Counted from the stretch's first letter, positions 1-9,135 are shown. The stretch: DNA of 51,064 bases from CAZADS01 sp964483985 (GCA_964483985.1 CAZADS010000099.1:1-51064), one strand, 5' to 3'. Made by a program: numbers and translations. The notes: generated by a model not told the origin, from the letters alone.

Positions 1-1130
1 GCATTCGCAAGCACCACGCCCGTCACTCCACCAACTGTAAATAAAAAGATAAACCCGAGAGCCCAAAGCATTGGAGCCGGGAAACTTATAGATCCACCCC
101 ACATCGTAGCTATCCAAGAGAATATCTTCACCCCAGTAGGAACAGCGATTACCATCGTAGCCGCAGTGAAATAGGCTTTAGTATCAACATCCAACCCCAC
201 GGTATACATATGGTGTGCCCAAACGACAAAGCCCACAAATCCTATCGCTACCATGGCATATGCCATACCTAGATATCCAAATACTGGTTTCCGAGAAAAC
301 GTTGAAATCACGTGACTAACTATGCCGAAAGCTGGAAGAATCATTATGTAAACTTCCGGATGGCCAAAGAACCAAAAGAGGTGGAGAAATAGAATCGGAT
401 CGCCGCCTCCTGAAGGCAAAAAGAAAGTCGTTCCAAAATTCCGATCCGTTAACAACATTGTAATAGCACCTGCCAAAACAGGCAGGGATAGCAACAACAA
501 AAATGCGGTAACAAGAATAGCCCATGCAAACAGAGGCATTTTATGCATTGTCATTCCAGGAGCTCGCATATTGAATATTGTGGTTATAAAATTTGCCGCG
601 CCCAAAATCGATGATGCACCCGCTAAATGTAGTGACAAAATAGCCATATCCATCGATGGACCAGGTGTCCCTGCTTTACCAGACATCGGCGGATAAATAG
701 TCCACCCGACACCCGCTCCCCCGTCTGCAAACATAGACATAAATAATAGCAAGAATGCTGGGATTAATAACCAAAAGCTTATATTATTCATCCGAGGAAA
801 TGCCATATCCGGGGCACCAATCATCAATGGCACAAACCAATTACCAAACCCTCCAATCAGGGCCGGCATAACAACAAAGAAGACCATGATTAAGCCGTGC
901 GCCGTCACATATACGTTCCAAACGTGACCATTTTCCATGTATTGCACGCCAGGGTCTTGCAATTCCATGCGCATATATATGGAGATAGCACCACCAATCA
1001 GACCTGCTATTACGGCAAAAATCAGATACATCGTACCTATATCTTTATGATTGGTGGAATATAAATACCGCAGGAACCCCTTTGGAGCACCATGGGCATG
1101 GTCTTGATCGTGGGCGTGGGCCGCGCTCAT
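1..1130 (-). CDS. coxA: cytochrome c oxidase subunit I, aa3-type (partial, C-terminus outside window)
   Basis: Catalytic heme-copper subunit of the aa3 terminal oxidase, which reduces O2 to water in the inner membrane and pumps protons. The frame opens with ATG at 1130 and runs off the left edge with no stop, leaving about 376 of a usual 520-560 residues. Seen: the HPEVY motif at residues 257-261 (CuB histidine and the cross-linked tyrosine), the HH pair at 306-307 (remaining CuB ligands, at the same 49-50 residue spacing as in Paracoccus), the K-channel-type stretch YFTAATMVIAVPTGVK after it, and several hydrophobic membrane spans. The N-terminal tail is His-rich (HAHDQDHAHG). It follows coxB by 18 bases and is surely co-transcribed with it. 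Identity is very secure. Confidence 0.97.
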   Translation of the reverse strand, partial: MSAAHAHDQDHAHGAPKGFLRYLYSTNHKDIGTMYLIFAVIAGLIGGAISIYMRMELQDPGVQYMENGHVWNVYVTAHGLIMVFFVVMPALIGGFGNWFVPLMIGAPDMAFPRMNNISFWLLIPAFLLLFMSMFADGGAGVGWTIYPPMSGKAGTPGPSMDMAILSLHLAGASSILGAANFITTIFNMRAPGMTMHKMPLFAWAILVTAFLLLLSLPVLAGAITMLLTDRNFGTTFFLPSGGGDPILFLHLFWFFGHPEVYIMILPAFGIVSHVISTFSRKPVFGYLGMAYAMVAIGFVGFVVWAHHMYTVGLDVDTKAYFTAATMVIAVPTGVKIFSWIATMWGGSISFPAPMLWALGFIFLFTVGGVTGVVLAN

Positions 1131-1148
1131 GATAATCTTCCCCGCTGC

Positions 1149-2000
1149 TTATTCATTCACCTGACCACCTGCCACTTTAATAGATTCTGGGGCAGTGGCG
1201 AATTTCTTTTTTGCCTCAATCAACCAAGCATCATATTTCTCTTGGGTGATGGCTTTAACTTCGATTGGCATAGCCGAGTGGTTAATCCCACATATTTGAT
1301 TACATTGGCCGTAAATTGTACCTTCTTTGTCAATCTGCATCCAAGTCTCATTGGTTCTTCCTAAAATCCCATAAATTTGAACGACTGCAGAGGGAAGAAA
1401 AAACGAATGCATTACATCACTACTAGTGACAAGAATTTGAATCTTTTTACCCACTGGGACTACCAACGGGTTGTCAACAGATAACAGATAAGTCTGTGTT
1501 TTAGGATCAATTTCCTCTTTGGGAACCATATAACTATCAAAGGCGATATCCTCGTCTTGGTATTCATAAGTCCAATACCATTGGTTCGCAGTTACTTTAA
1601 TCGCCATATCAGGATCATAGGTTCTTTCGCTGTAATACAAAGTTTTAAATGAGGGAACGGCAATGATGACTAGAATTAATACTGGGATAGCCGTCCATAA
1701 CACCTCTATTACGGTATTATGAGTGGTTTTAGATGGGTTAGGATTACGCGAAGCCTTAAATCGAAAACAAACATACACCATCAAGCCTAACACGAAGAGT
1801 GAAATCAACGTTATTAACCACAACAGAAAATCGTGAAATTCATTTATCTGAACAGCAACAGGGCTGACGGGATCTTGAGTCCCCAATTGCCAGGCTTTAG
1901 GCATTGATGCCTTCGCCTCAGATATAGAAATAATTAAACCCAAATAGGAAAGTCCGATAACCTTCCCGGATAGTGCAACCAAATACCTAAGTTGTTCCAT
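1149..2000 (-). CDS. coxB: cytochrome c oxidase subunit II
   Basis: Subunit II carries the binuclear CuA centre that takes electrons from cytochrome c on the periplasmic side. I place the start at the ATG at 2000 because the next residues form a signal peptide (short basic start, hydrophobic core, SEAKA end) and a purine-rich AAGAGAG lies just upstream; an upstream ATG at 2021 is possible. The 283-residue product has two membrane helices after the signal, the aromatic QWYWTYEY electron-entry stretch, and CuA ligands His198, Cys233, Cys237, His241 and Met244. Odd points: the loop reads C-N-Q-I-C, with Gln where most subunits II have Glu, and the usual KxDAVPGR segment is replaced by QIYGILGR. 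It precedes coxA by 18 bases. Confidence 0.96.
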   Translation of the reverse strand: MEQLRYLVALSGKVIGLSYLGLIISISEAKASMPKAWQLGTQDPVSPVAVQINEFHDFLLWLITLISLFVLGLMVYVCFRFKASRNPNPSKTTHNTVIEVLWTAIPVLILVIIAVPSFKTLYYSERTYDPDMAIKVTANQWYWTYEYQDEDIAFDSYMVPKEEIDPKTQTYLLSVDNPLVVPVGKKIQILVTSSDVMHSFFLPSAVVQIYGILGRTNETWMQIDKEGTIYGQCNQICGINHSAMPIEVKAITQEKYDAWLIEAKKKFATAPESIKVAGGQVNE

Positions 2001-2178
2001 CTCGATCGCTCTCTTGATCATATGCTTCGCGGCATCCAGAGTTTCAGAATGAAACACTTAATACACGTAACACAATTACTACGCAACGAAGGGGTAGACC
2101 CTACCTTCCACGCGTTTTACTCTCAAGATAGGCTTGCGCGTCAGAAAGTCGCGCCGAACCCACAACCCTCGAATCATT

Positions 2179-2184
2179 ATTATA
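2179..2184 (-). promoter_or_regulatory. possible -10 element for coxB-coxA
   Basis: On the minus strand this reads TATAAT, a perfect -10 hexamer, about 180 bases before the coxB start. I see no good -35 at 16-18 bases, so this is a weak assignment. It would give a leader of roughly 170 bases. Confidence 0.3.
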
Positions 2185-2297
2185 CTATGCTAAGACGGGG
2201 CTGACTTCCAAGTTGTTTGACAAATATGACGTTTTTTTAATTTCGCCAACATTTATTTAGGATAATTTACTAAAGATGACCAAAAGAAAGTGAAATA

Positions 2298-3731
2298 ATG
2301 ACAGATCTTGAAAAAACAGATGAAATTTTCTTCCAACGTGGTGAACTAGACCTTAAAAACCTGAACGTTGTTATTAATGACGCATTGGCAGGTGCCGACG
2401 ATGGGGAGTTATTTTTAGAATTCCGACAATCCGAAGCTTTCACATTTGATGATGGAAGATTAAAAACAGCTACATTCGATACGTCTCAAGGATTCGGCCT
2501 GCGGTCGATATGCGGTGAAACACACGGTTATGCTCATGCGTCAGAACTTTCTGATAACGCAATTCAACGAGCTGCTAAAACAATAAAATCCGTCCAATCT
2601 GGACATTCAGGAATTGAGGCCCAGCCCCCAACCCTAACTAACCGCACATTTTATTCCCCTGATAACCCCATCCTAGGTGTTGAATTTAAATCTAAAATAA
2701 ATCTTTTAAAGGAAATAGATTCTTACGCGCGCGCAAAAGACGCCCGAATTGCTCAAGTTTCAGCATCTCTTTCTGGGTCTTGGCAAGCGATCCAGATTTT
2801 GAGAATCAACGAACATAGAGTAGCAGATATCAGACCCTTGGTAAGACTTAACGTATCGATAGTGGTTAAGGACGGGGACCGTATGGAGAGTGGAAGCACC
2901 GGGGTTGGAGGTCGCCTTGGATACGATCGCTTTATTCATCCCGATAAATGGCAATCTCAGGTTGATGAAGCTTTACGAATTGCACTGGTAAACCTTGATG
3001 CGAAACCTGCTCCAGCTGGAGAAATGGAAGTAGTATTGGGCCCCGGATGGCCTGGCGTAATGCTCCACGAAGCCGTCGGTCACGGCCTAGAAGGAGACTT
3101 TAACAGAAAAAAAACATCCGCCTTTACCGAAATGACGGGCCAAAGGGTCGCATCACCCGGCGTAACGGTCATTGACGATGGTACGATTCCAGATAGACGA
3201 GGTTCCATTACGATTGACGACGAAGGCACCCCATCCAAGCGCAATGTGTTGATTGAAGACGGAATCTTAATTGGCTATATGCAAGATAGACAAAATGCTC
3301 GCCTTATGGGAGTAAAGCCTACAGGAAATGGGCGACGGCAAAGCTTCGCTCATCATCCAATGCCTCGCATGACAAATACTTTTATGACTTCTGGAAACCA
3401 GGATCCTGAAGAAATCATTGAATCAGTTGAAAGGGGGCTATATGCGGTAAATTTTTCCGGTGGCCAGGTTGATATCGTTTCTGGAAAATTCGTCTTTTCC
3501 GCAAGCGAAGCTTATATGATTGAGAATGGTCGAATTACCTCGCCGGTAAAAGGAGCAACTTTGATCGGCAACGGTCCAGAGGCTATGAAGAAGATTTCGA
3601 TGATTGGAAACGATATGAACCTCGATGAGGGCGTTGGAACTTGTGGCAAAGACGGACAAGGTGTCCCCGTCGGAGTCGGTCAACCAACACTCAAAATGAA
3701 GGGCATAACGGTGGGGGGGACGGCAGTTTAA
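2298..3731 (+). CDS. tldD: metalloprotease TldD
   Basis: TldD is the catalytic subunit of the TldD/TldE (PmbA) zinc protease, which trims unfolded or modified peptides in the cytosol. The 477-residue length matches the family (E. coli TldD 481). The zinc motif HEAVGH is at residues 257-262, followed by GLEGDFNRKKTSAF, and the Gly-rich C-terminus has the conserved GTCGKDGQG stretch that supplies the cysteine ligand. The start ATG has a purine-rich AAAGAAAGTG upstream. It is divergent from coxB, an arrangement common in alphaproteobacteria. Its last four bases overlap the end of the convergent transporter gene. Its partner tldE/pmbA is not in this window. Confidence 0.96.
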   Translation: MTDLEKTDEIFFQRGELDLKNLNVVINDALAGADDGELFLEFRQSEAFTFDDGRLKTATFDTSQGFGLRSICGETHGYAHASELSDNAIQRAAKTIKSVQSGHSGIEAQPPTLTNRTFYSPDNPILGVEFKSKINLLKEIDSYARAKDARIAQVSASLSGSWQAIQILRINEHRVADIRPLVRLNVSIVVKDGDRMESGSTGVGGRLGYDRFIHPDKWQSQVDEALRIALVNLDAKPAPAGEMEVVLGPGWPGVMLHEAVGHGLEGDFNRKKTSAFTEMTGQRVASPGVTVIDDGTIPDRRGSITIDDEGTPSKRNVLIEDGILIGYMQDRQNARLMGVKPTGNGRRQSFAHHPMPRMTNTFMTSGNQDPEEIIESVERGLYAVNFSGGQVDIVSGKFVFSASEAYMIENGRITSPVKGATLIGNGPEAMKKISMIGNDMNLDEGVGTCGKDGQGVPVGVGQPTLKMKGITVGGTAV

Positions 3732-4600
3732 ATATTTTTCTTCCCGACTTCTCGGAAGGAAATATAAATCCCAGATCCACTGATCAATAAAAAACCCATA
3801 AAAGCTGAAAAGTTAGGAATTTCTGACCAAATCAAAAACCCAAAAACAATAGCCCAAAGAATAGAGCTATATTCGAAAGGCGCTAAAACAGAAACCTCAG
3901 TGTATTTTAAAGCGTGTACGATAAGAATTTGACCAATACCGCCAAGGAGACCGATAAGTATTAGTTCATGGAGATCACCAAATCTGGGAATAACCCCATT
4001 TGCCAGCATGAAAATTGTGCTGAATAACACCCCACCCAGAGATGTGTAAAAAACTATCGTTAGACTATCATCACTAACGATTAATTGTCTCCCTAACAAC
4101 ATGGCAAGGGCAAACGACAGGCCTGCCGTGACCGGCAAAAAACCATAAATCGAAAACGATCCCAAGCCAGGTTGCATGATCGCAAACACTCCTAAAAAAC
4201 CAACCAAAACCGCTAACCATCGATGAGGTCCTATAACCTCCTTGAGAATCATCCCAGCCAAAGCTGTTAGAAATAGTGGCGCACAAAATACTAAAGATAC
4301 CGCATCAGCCAAGGGCAAATAATGAAGAGATAAAAAGAAAAGAAAAGTTGTAGTTGTTGCAAAAACGGATCTAAAAAAATGCAATTTCGGTCGTTTGGTT
4401 AAGAACAAGGAATGTTGCCGCTTAATCAAAATCAATAAAACAACTGGAATCAAACCGAACAATGATCTGAAGAAGACCAACTCGAGAGTCCCGTATTTAG
4501 AGGACATTCCCTTGATTATGGCATCCATTACCGCCAACAGAAAAAAGCCTATTAACGATAAAAGTATGCCTCTACCCGAAGCCAAAAACTTTCTCCGCAA
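3728..4600 (-). CDS. EamA/DMT-superfamily transporter
   Basis: A 290-residue integral membrane protein with about ten hydrophobic segments arranged as two EamA repeats, the fold of the drug/metabolite exporter superfamily. The N-terminus (LLSLIGFFLLAVMDAIIKGM) and the internal FEYSSILWAIVFGFLIW segment are typical. Family members move small metabolites or amino acids across the inner membrane; the substrate cannot be read from sequence. It begins 6 bases after the gshA stop, so the two are probably co-transcribed; export of a thiol or amino-acid compound is conceivable but is only a guess from position. The 3' end overlaps tldD tail-to-tail by four bases. Confidence 0.9.
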   Translation of the reverse strand: MRRKFLASGRGILLSLIGFFLLAVMDAIIKGMSSKYGTLELVFFRSLFGLIPVVLLILIKRQHSLFLTKRPKLHFFRSVFATTTTFLFFLSLHYLPLADAVSLVFCAPLFLTALAGMILKEVIGPHRWLAVLVGFLGVFAIMQPGLGSFSIYGFLPVTAGLSFALAMLLGRQLIVSDDSLTIVFYTSLGGVLFSTIFMLANGVIPRFGDLHELILIGLLGGIGQILIVHALKYTEVSVLAPFEYSSILWAIVFGFLIWSEIPNFSAFMGFLLISGSGIYISFREVGKKNI

Positions 4601-4606
4601 TCTTAC

Positions 4607-5971
4607 TTAGTATCGAAGTTCTTTGTAAACGGGGTCTACCGACTCATCCCACCGATTTATGTACGCGTCAATTAAATCCTCTGCCGGCGTTCGACCTCGT
4701 TCAGCGATATCCCGTAATGTTTCTAGGAATCCTGATTCGTCATTTCCAGCTCCGTCTAACCTAGCTCGATTTTTCAGACCTTTGGCCGCTATATCTAACG
4801 AGCGTTTAGCAAGTTCTTGAACAGTGGTTTTTCTAAATGGAGCAGCAAGCCCTAATTTTGGAACTTCGTCGCGCATCTTAGCCTGTTCATCAAGAGTCCA
4901 ATCCTTGATCATATCCCACGCTGCCGTTTGGGCATCTGTATCATATAACAATCCCACCCAGTAAGCCGGTAATGCACATATATTTCTCCACGGTCCGCCA
5001 TCCGCACCTCGCATTTCCAAGTATTTCTTCAGCCTGACCTCGGGAAAATTCGTGGTCATGTGATCGGTCCAATCTCCCATATGTGGGAGTTGACCCTCAA
5101 AACCGTCCAACTTGCCATTCATAAAATCACGAAAACTTTTTCCCGCCACGTCATGATAAATTCCATTTCGGTAAACGAAATACATTGGGACATCAAGAAG
5201 GTAATCTACATGACGCTCAAAGCCATAACCATTTTCAAAAACAAATGGTAACATGCCACAACGGTCATGGTCCGTATCCATCCAAACGTTGCTCCTGAGC
5301 GAGAGGAAACCGCTTGGTTTTCCCTCCTTGAAAGGGGAATTAGCAAATAGCGCAGTCACTACTGGTTGCAAAGCGATACTGATCCGGTATTTCTCTACCA
5401 TGTCCACTTCATTCAAAAAATCCAAATTAGTTTGCACGGTGCAAGTTCGTAACATCATATCCAGTCCTAAATTACCAACTTTCTGCATCCAACGTCTCAT
5501 CACCTTGTAACGTCCCTTGGGCATCCAGGGAATTTGAGCTCTGGACCAGGAAGGGTCAAAGCCAATTCCCAGCATACCAATCCCTAACTCGTTGCCAATC
5601 TCACTCACTTGAGCCAAATGAGTGTGAACCTCATCACACGTTTGATGGATATTTTCCAATGGAGCGCCGGAAAGCTCAAATTGTCCGCCAGGTTCAAGCG
5701 TGATGGCACATTTTTCCATACGTAGGGCAATTATTTTTTCTTGTTCCCTAATGGGCTCCCACCCAAATCTTGTTAATCGCGCCAATGCCTCGCCAATGCC
5801 ATCCTCTCCTTCATATGGTAGGCGGCAGTTATCCGAGAGCCGGAAGGCGAATTTCTCGTGTTCCGTACCTATCCGCCATAGACCTCTAGGTTTACAGGCC
5901 GAAGCCAAATCCTCGATCAATTGGGATTTATCTTCAATCGGTTCACCCAGAGAGTCGGGGGTAGGTGACAT
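4607..5971 (-). CDS. gshA: glutamate-cysteine ligase, plant/alphaproteobacterial type
   Basis: Catalyses the ATP-dependent joining of glutamate and cysteine, the first and limiting step of glutathione synthesis. The 454 residues match the GCS2 (class III) family shared by alphaproteobacteria and plants, not the E. coli GshA type. Typical stretches are GTEHEKFAF near residue 37, ITLEPGGQFELSGAPL near 110-125, the FDPSWSRAQIPWMPKGRYKVM region and the PALWxG-like CALPAYWVGLLYD near 350. It lies between rsmE (48 bases upstream) and the EamA gene (6 bases downstream). The gshA-rsmE-ubiA neighbourhood is common in alphaproteobacteria. Glutathione made here would feed the glyoxalase encoded at 10391-10831. 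Confidence 0.95.
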   Translation of the reverse strand: MSPTPDSLGEPIEDKSQLIEDLASACKPRGLWRIGTEHEKFAFRLSDNCRLPYEGEDGIGEALARLTRFGWEPIREQEKIIALRMEKCAITLEPGGQFELSGAPLENIHQTCDEVHTHLAQVSEIGNELGIGMLGIGFDPSWSRAQIPWMPKGRYKVMRRWMQKVGNLGLDMMLRTCTVQTNLDFLNEVDMVEKYRISIALQPVVTALFANSPFKEGKPSGFLSLRSNVWMDTDHDRCGMLPFVFENGYGFERHVDYLLDVPMYFVYRNGIYHDVAGKSFRDFMNGKLDGFEGQLPHMGDWTDHMTTNFPEVRLKKYLEMRGADGGPWRNICALPAYWVGLLYDTDAQTAAWDMIKDWTLDEQAKMRDEVPKLGLAAPFRKTTVQELAKRSLDIAAKGLKNRARLDGAGNDESGFLETLRDIAERGRTPAEDLIDAYINRWDESVDPVYKELRY

Positions 5972-6019
5972 AGTTTTTAGCTTTCGAAAATTATTAAAAT
6001 ATTACAGACGCCGTTTGAA

Positions 6020-6760
6020 TCATAATAATGCCCAATCACCTGATATAGCTTGCCAACAAGCCAGGGCTGCGAATGCTGCGGTATCAGACCTTAATATTCT
6101 ACCTCCTAAACTTACTCGACAAACATTGGGCAGATTGCTGATTCGGTCAAGTTCTTCATCTGTAAAACCACCTTCGGGTCCAACTAGGATAGCCGCTGTA
6201 CCGGCATTATGTTCCAGGAAACCTTTGACTAGTGGTATCCCCTTACCTGTCTCGTCGCAACAAAATAACCTTCGTTCAGCGGGCCATTGCTCGATCAACT
6301 TAGAAAAATGCACGGGTTCGAGTATTTTAGGCACTGTCAATCTCCCAGATTGCTCTGCCGCTTCAATAGAGTTAGCTCGCATGCGCTCAATGTTAACGCG
6401 CTCCATTACGGTGTATTGGGTAAAGACAGGCCAGAGAACAGACGCTCCGAGTTCAGTCGCTTTTTGAGCTACAAAATCAATGCGCGCTCTTTTAATCGGT
6501 GCAAATATTAGCCAGATATCTGCTTCCATCGTAAGTGGTCGGAGTCGCTTCAAAACTTTGAGAGTGGCTGACTTCTTGGTTAAAGTAGATAATTCACCTA
6601 GCCACTCTCCGTCACGACCATTGAATAACGCAACTTGGGCTTCAGATTTCAGCCTAAGCACGTTGCGGAGGCGGTGTGTTTTATCAGCTCCGAGCGAGAT
6701 AATACTCTCGGACTTCAAGTCAGCTGATACGAAAAGACGGGTTTCAAAACTGCTGGTCAT
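6020..6760 (-). CDS. rsmE: 16S rRNA (uracil-1498-N3)-methyltransferase RsmE
   Basis: RsmE methylates N3 of U1498 in 16S rRNA on the assembled 30S subunit, using SAM. The 246-residue length fits. The C-terminal SPOUT (knotted) domain is marked by AILVGPEGGFTDEELD and by SLGGRILRSDTAAFAAL near the end, and the N-terminal PUA-like part has HRLRNVLRLK and FNGRDGEWLG. It runs into gshA with a 48-base gap and is divergent from ubiA. Confidence 0.96.
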   Translation of the reverse strand: MTSSFETRLFVSADLKSESIISLGADKTHRLRNVLRLKSEAQVALFNGRDGEWLGELSTLTKKSATLKVLKRLRPLTMEADIWLIFAPIKRARIDFVAQKATELGASVLWPVFTQYTVMERVNIERMRANSIEAAEQSGRLTVPKILEPVHFSKLIEQWPAERRLFCCDETGKGIPLVKGFLEHNAGTAAILVGPEGGFTDEELDRISNLPNVCRVSLGGRILRSDTAAFAALACWQAISGDWALL

Positions 6761-6844
6761 TTTTCCTTAATTCTTCAAAAACTTCCATCGGCTATAATTT
6801 CATTTCACACCATCTTTTATATTTACAAGCTTGCTCCATTATCT

Positions 6845-7780
6845 TTGTCAGTTTATTCAGAACGAGTGACAACGAAAAGCGACATCCAACGTGATAACTG
6901 GGTCGATCAAATTCTCCCCTTGGTTTTGAGACCCTATGCTAGGCTAATGCGTCTAGATAGACCAATAGGAACTTGGTTGCTTCTTTTGCCGTGTTGGTGG
7001 AGCCTAGCACTAGGATGGAAATATCAAAATGAATCTCTAGGTCTTTGGGAATTGTCCAAATTCTACCTATTATTCACTTTAGGCGCAATTGTGATGAGAG
7101 GCGCAGGTTGCGTTATAAACGATATTTGGGATAGAAAAATTGATCGCATGGTATCTCGTACGGCGGATAGGCCAATTGCGTCTGGTTCCATTAGTGTGGT
7201 TCGGGCCCTCGCTTTTCTCTTAATCCTCTTATTGATAGGACTTACCATACTTTCACAACTCAATGCTTTATGCTGGATTTTGGGTTTTTCGGTGCTTGGA
7301 TTGGTCGTCAGTTATCCTTTGTTCAAACGAATAATATATTGGCCACAGTTTATTCTCGGATTAACATTTAATTGTGGAGCATTAATGGGTTGGGCCGCTA
7401 TCATTGGCTCATTGGACTGGCTTTGTCTGTTATTGTATTTGGCTGGGATTAATTGGACACTCGGCTACGACACTATATATGCACACCAGGATAAAAATGA
7501 TGACATTTTAATTGGCATAAAATCATCTGCTATTTCTTTAGGCAGTAAAACTCGCCTATTTCTCTTAGTGTTCTATTCATTAACAATTATTATTTTGTTA
7601 TTAACGGGATATATCAGCGAATTCACCAAAATTTTTTATATGTTATTGGGATTAGCCGCAGCCCAACTTGCTTGGCAAGTTTGGCAAATTGATATTGATG
7701 ACCCAAAAGATTGTTTAAATAAATTCAAATCTAATCGTTCCTTTGGTCTTTTAATAACTGTTGCAATTTTTCTAGGCTGA
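6845..7780 (+). CDS. ubiA: 4-hydroxybenzoate polyprenyltransferase
   Basis: Membrane prenyltransferase that attaches the polyprenyl tail to 4-hydroxybenzoate in ubiquinone synthesis, serving the respiratory chain that ends at the oxidase of this window. The first Asp-rich motif, NDIWD, is at residues 92-96 (context NDIWDRKIDRMVSRTADRP), and the second is in GYDTIYAHQDKNDD near residue 215. About eight or nine membrane spans are visible. No ATG precedes the conserved LRPYARLMRLDRPIGTW block, so translation must start at TTG 6845 or at the in-frame GTG 6863; neither has a strong ribosome binding site. The stop lies inside a 9-bp tandem repeat shared with the next gene. Confidence 0.95.
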   Translation: MSVYSERVTTKSDIQRDNWVDQILPLVLRPYARLMRLDRPIGTWLLLLPCWWSLALGWKYQNESLGLWELSKFYLLFTLGAIVMRGAGCVINDIWDRKIDRMVSRTADRPIASGSISVVRALAFLLILLLIGLTILSQLNALCWILGFSVLGLVVSYPLFKRIIYWPQFILGLTFNCGALMGWAAIIGSLDWLCLLLYLAGINWTLGYDTIYAHQDKNDDILIGIKSSAISLGSKTRLFLLVFYSLTIIILLLTGYISEFTKIFYMLLGLAAAQLAWQVWQIDIDDPKDCLNKFKSNRSFGLLITVAIFLG

Positions 7781-7801
7781 AATGGCTGAAATGGCTGAAA
7801 A
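7775..7801 (+). repeat. three-copy 9-bp tandem repeat across a gene junction
   Basis: GGCTGAAAT occurs at 7775-7783 and 7784-7792, and GGCTGAAAA at 7793-7801. The first copy contains the ubiA stop codon and the other boundaries supply two in-frame ATG codons (7782, 7791) of the next gene. Confidence 0.9.
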
Positions 7802-8465
7802 CAAAGAAAATTTCGTTATAGCCAATACACAATTAATCTGCTCTCCACTTGTACCCGAGATCAAACTTCATTTAGCGACTGATGCAATGGCACTTTGGCA
7901 AATGACTGAAGCCGAATTGAACGCATCTGGTCTAGCACCTCCATTTTGGGCATTCGCTTGGGCTGGGGGACAAGCAATCGCTAGGTATATACTCGACAAT
8001 CCGGTTACGGTTGCCGGAAAAAATGTTTTAGACGTGGCATCCGGAAGCGGCATAAGCGGCCTTGCAGCGCTGTTCTCCTCGGCAGCCAACGTCTCTATGA
8101 ATGAAGTAGATAGCTTTGCTAAAGCCGCTATCGTACTAAATGGGAAAGCGAATAAGGTCGCGACCCGAATGGGTGTTCTTACCCGTGATATTCTGGAAGA
8201 ACCTATTTTGACCGAAAATGGAACAATCTTTTGGGAAGTCGTTTTAGCTGGCGACGTTTTTTATGAAAACTCAATGGCATATAGAATGCTTGAATTTCTC
8301 AAACGACATGCAGATTCAGGCGCAACTGTTTTAGTGGGTGACCCAGGCAGAAATTATCTTCCTATATCTAATTTGAAGCAATTAGCCCGATATAGCGTAA
8401 AAACGCCTACTGCTCTAGAAAATTCTGATCAACTAGAAACTAGCGTTTATCAGTTTATTTCTTAA
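7782..8465 (+). CDS. class I SAM-dependent methyltransferase, ETF-beta lysine methyltransferase-like
   Basis: A 227-residue Rossmann-fold methyltransferase. The SAM-binding motif LDVASGSG is at residues 83-90, followed by the acidic MNEVD strand end and the GDVFYEN post-motif stretch. PPFWAFAWAGGQA just before motif I is typical of the METTL20/Nnt1-like branch, whose characterised members (human ETFBKMT and bacterial homologues) methylate lysines of the electron-transfer flavoprotein beta subunit. The specific substrate is therefore inferred; a small-molecule or other protein target remains possible. The gene starts one base after the ubiA stop, so translation is probably coupled; two in-frame ATGs (7782, 7791) result from the tandem repeat. 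Confidence 0.85.
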   Translation: MAEMAENKENFVIANTQLICSPLVPEIKLHLATDAMALWQMTEAELNASGLAPPFWAFAWAGGQAIARYILDNPVTVAGKNVLDVASGSGISGLAALFSSAANVSMNEVDSFAKAAIVLNGKANKVATRMGVLTRDILEEPILTENGTIFWEVVLAGDVFYENSMAYRMLEFLKRHADSGATVLVGDPGRNYLPISNLKQLARYSVKTPTALENSDQLETSVYQFIS

Positions 8466-8508
8466 GCGGTTTTGAATTTCCAATTTCAAGCCGAAGAAAT
8501 TCTGAGGC

Positions 8509-8922
8509 TTATCCAGATATTGCAGCCGCATTCACGCTTGCCACAGCAAGTTTCACCGAAACCAGCAGAATTGCCGTTCCAATTTCTCCTTTTTCTATCC
8601 TTTTGGACAAATCGCGCAGCCAAAGGTCAATAATTTTAAATGTAAGAAGCTGAATAATCAAAGTGACAATTCCCCAAATGATGATGTCATATACATTAGC
8701 GCTATTGGCCATACAGACGGCCAATGGAATAGCAAGCCCGAGAATCGCTCCGGCTAAGGAAACTGCGGCCGCTGTATTTCCTTCTCGAATTAATGCTCGT
8801 TCATCATGTGACGTTATAGCCATGTATATAAATGAACCCACAACCAACATCAAAATAGTCACGCCAAAATGTGATAGAAGATAGGGAATACCTGATAGAA
8901 AACTTTGGATCGCGGCATCCAT
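8509..8922 (-). CDS. DUF350 (UPF0719) inner-membrane protein
   Basis: A 137-residue hydrophobic protein with about four membrane segments in two similar halves: one around GVTILMLVVGSFIYMAI and the other near YDIIIWGIVTLIIQLLTF, each followed by a charged loop and a small-residue helix (AAAVSLAGAILGLAIPLAV; GTAILLVSVKLAVASVNAAAI). This duplicated layout is that of DUF350. Function is unknown for the family; in other bacteria it often sits near glutathionylspermidine-synthase-like or tellurite-type genes, which are not seen here. I chose ATG 8922 because GGAG lies six bases before it; a TTG four codons upstream has no such support. Convergent with the methyltransferase gene. Confidence 0.88.
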   Translation of the reverse strand: MDAAIQSFLSGIPYLLSHFGVTILMLVVGSFIYMAITSHDERALIREGNTAAAVSLAGAILGLAIPLAVCMANSANVYDIIIWGIVTLIIQLLTFKIIDLWLRDLSKRIEKGEIGTAILLVSVKLAVASVNAAAISG

Positions 8923-9135
8923 GTTAATCTCCAACTAACTACATAAATAATTTTAAAAAATGATTTACCAAAGTCTTACCAAAAACACAAAGGAAGTACC
9001 AGACCGATGATTTTTAAAAAGTTCTAAAGATTAACCGAAAACAACTTCATTTAATTCTAATTTCTTTAAGACCAAGGCCAAAGGCAAATTATTAAATTTC
9101 CCCCAACATCTCCCCATAGCCTCAATCAAATTTAT

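Noticed and set aside
5700..6467. 255-codon antisense frame across gshA and rsmE
   Set aside because: Both opposite-strand genes are clearly real; the antisense product is low-complexity Ser/Arg-rich without motifs.
8466..8508. Bidirectional terminator between the methyltransferase and DUF350 genes
   Set aside because: The inverted repeat (TTTGAA/TTCAAG with a bulge) is imperfect and has no T-run on either strand.
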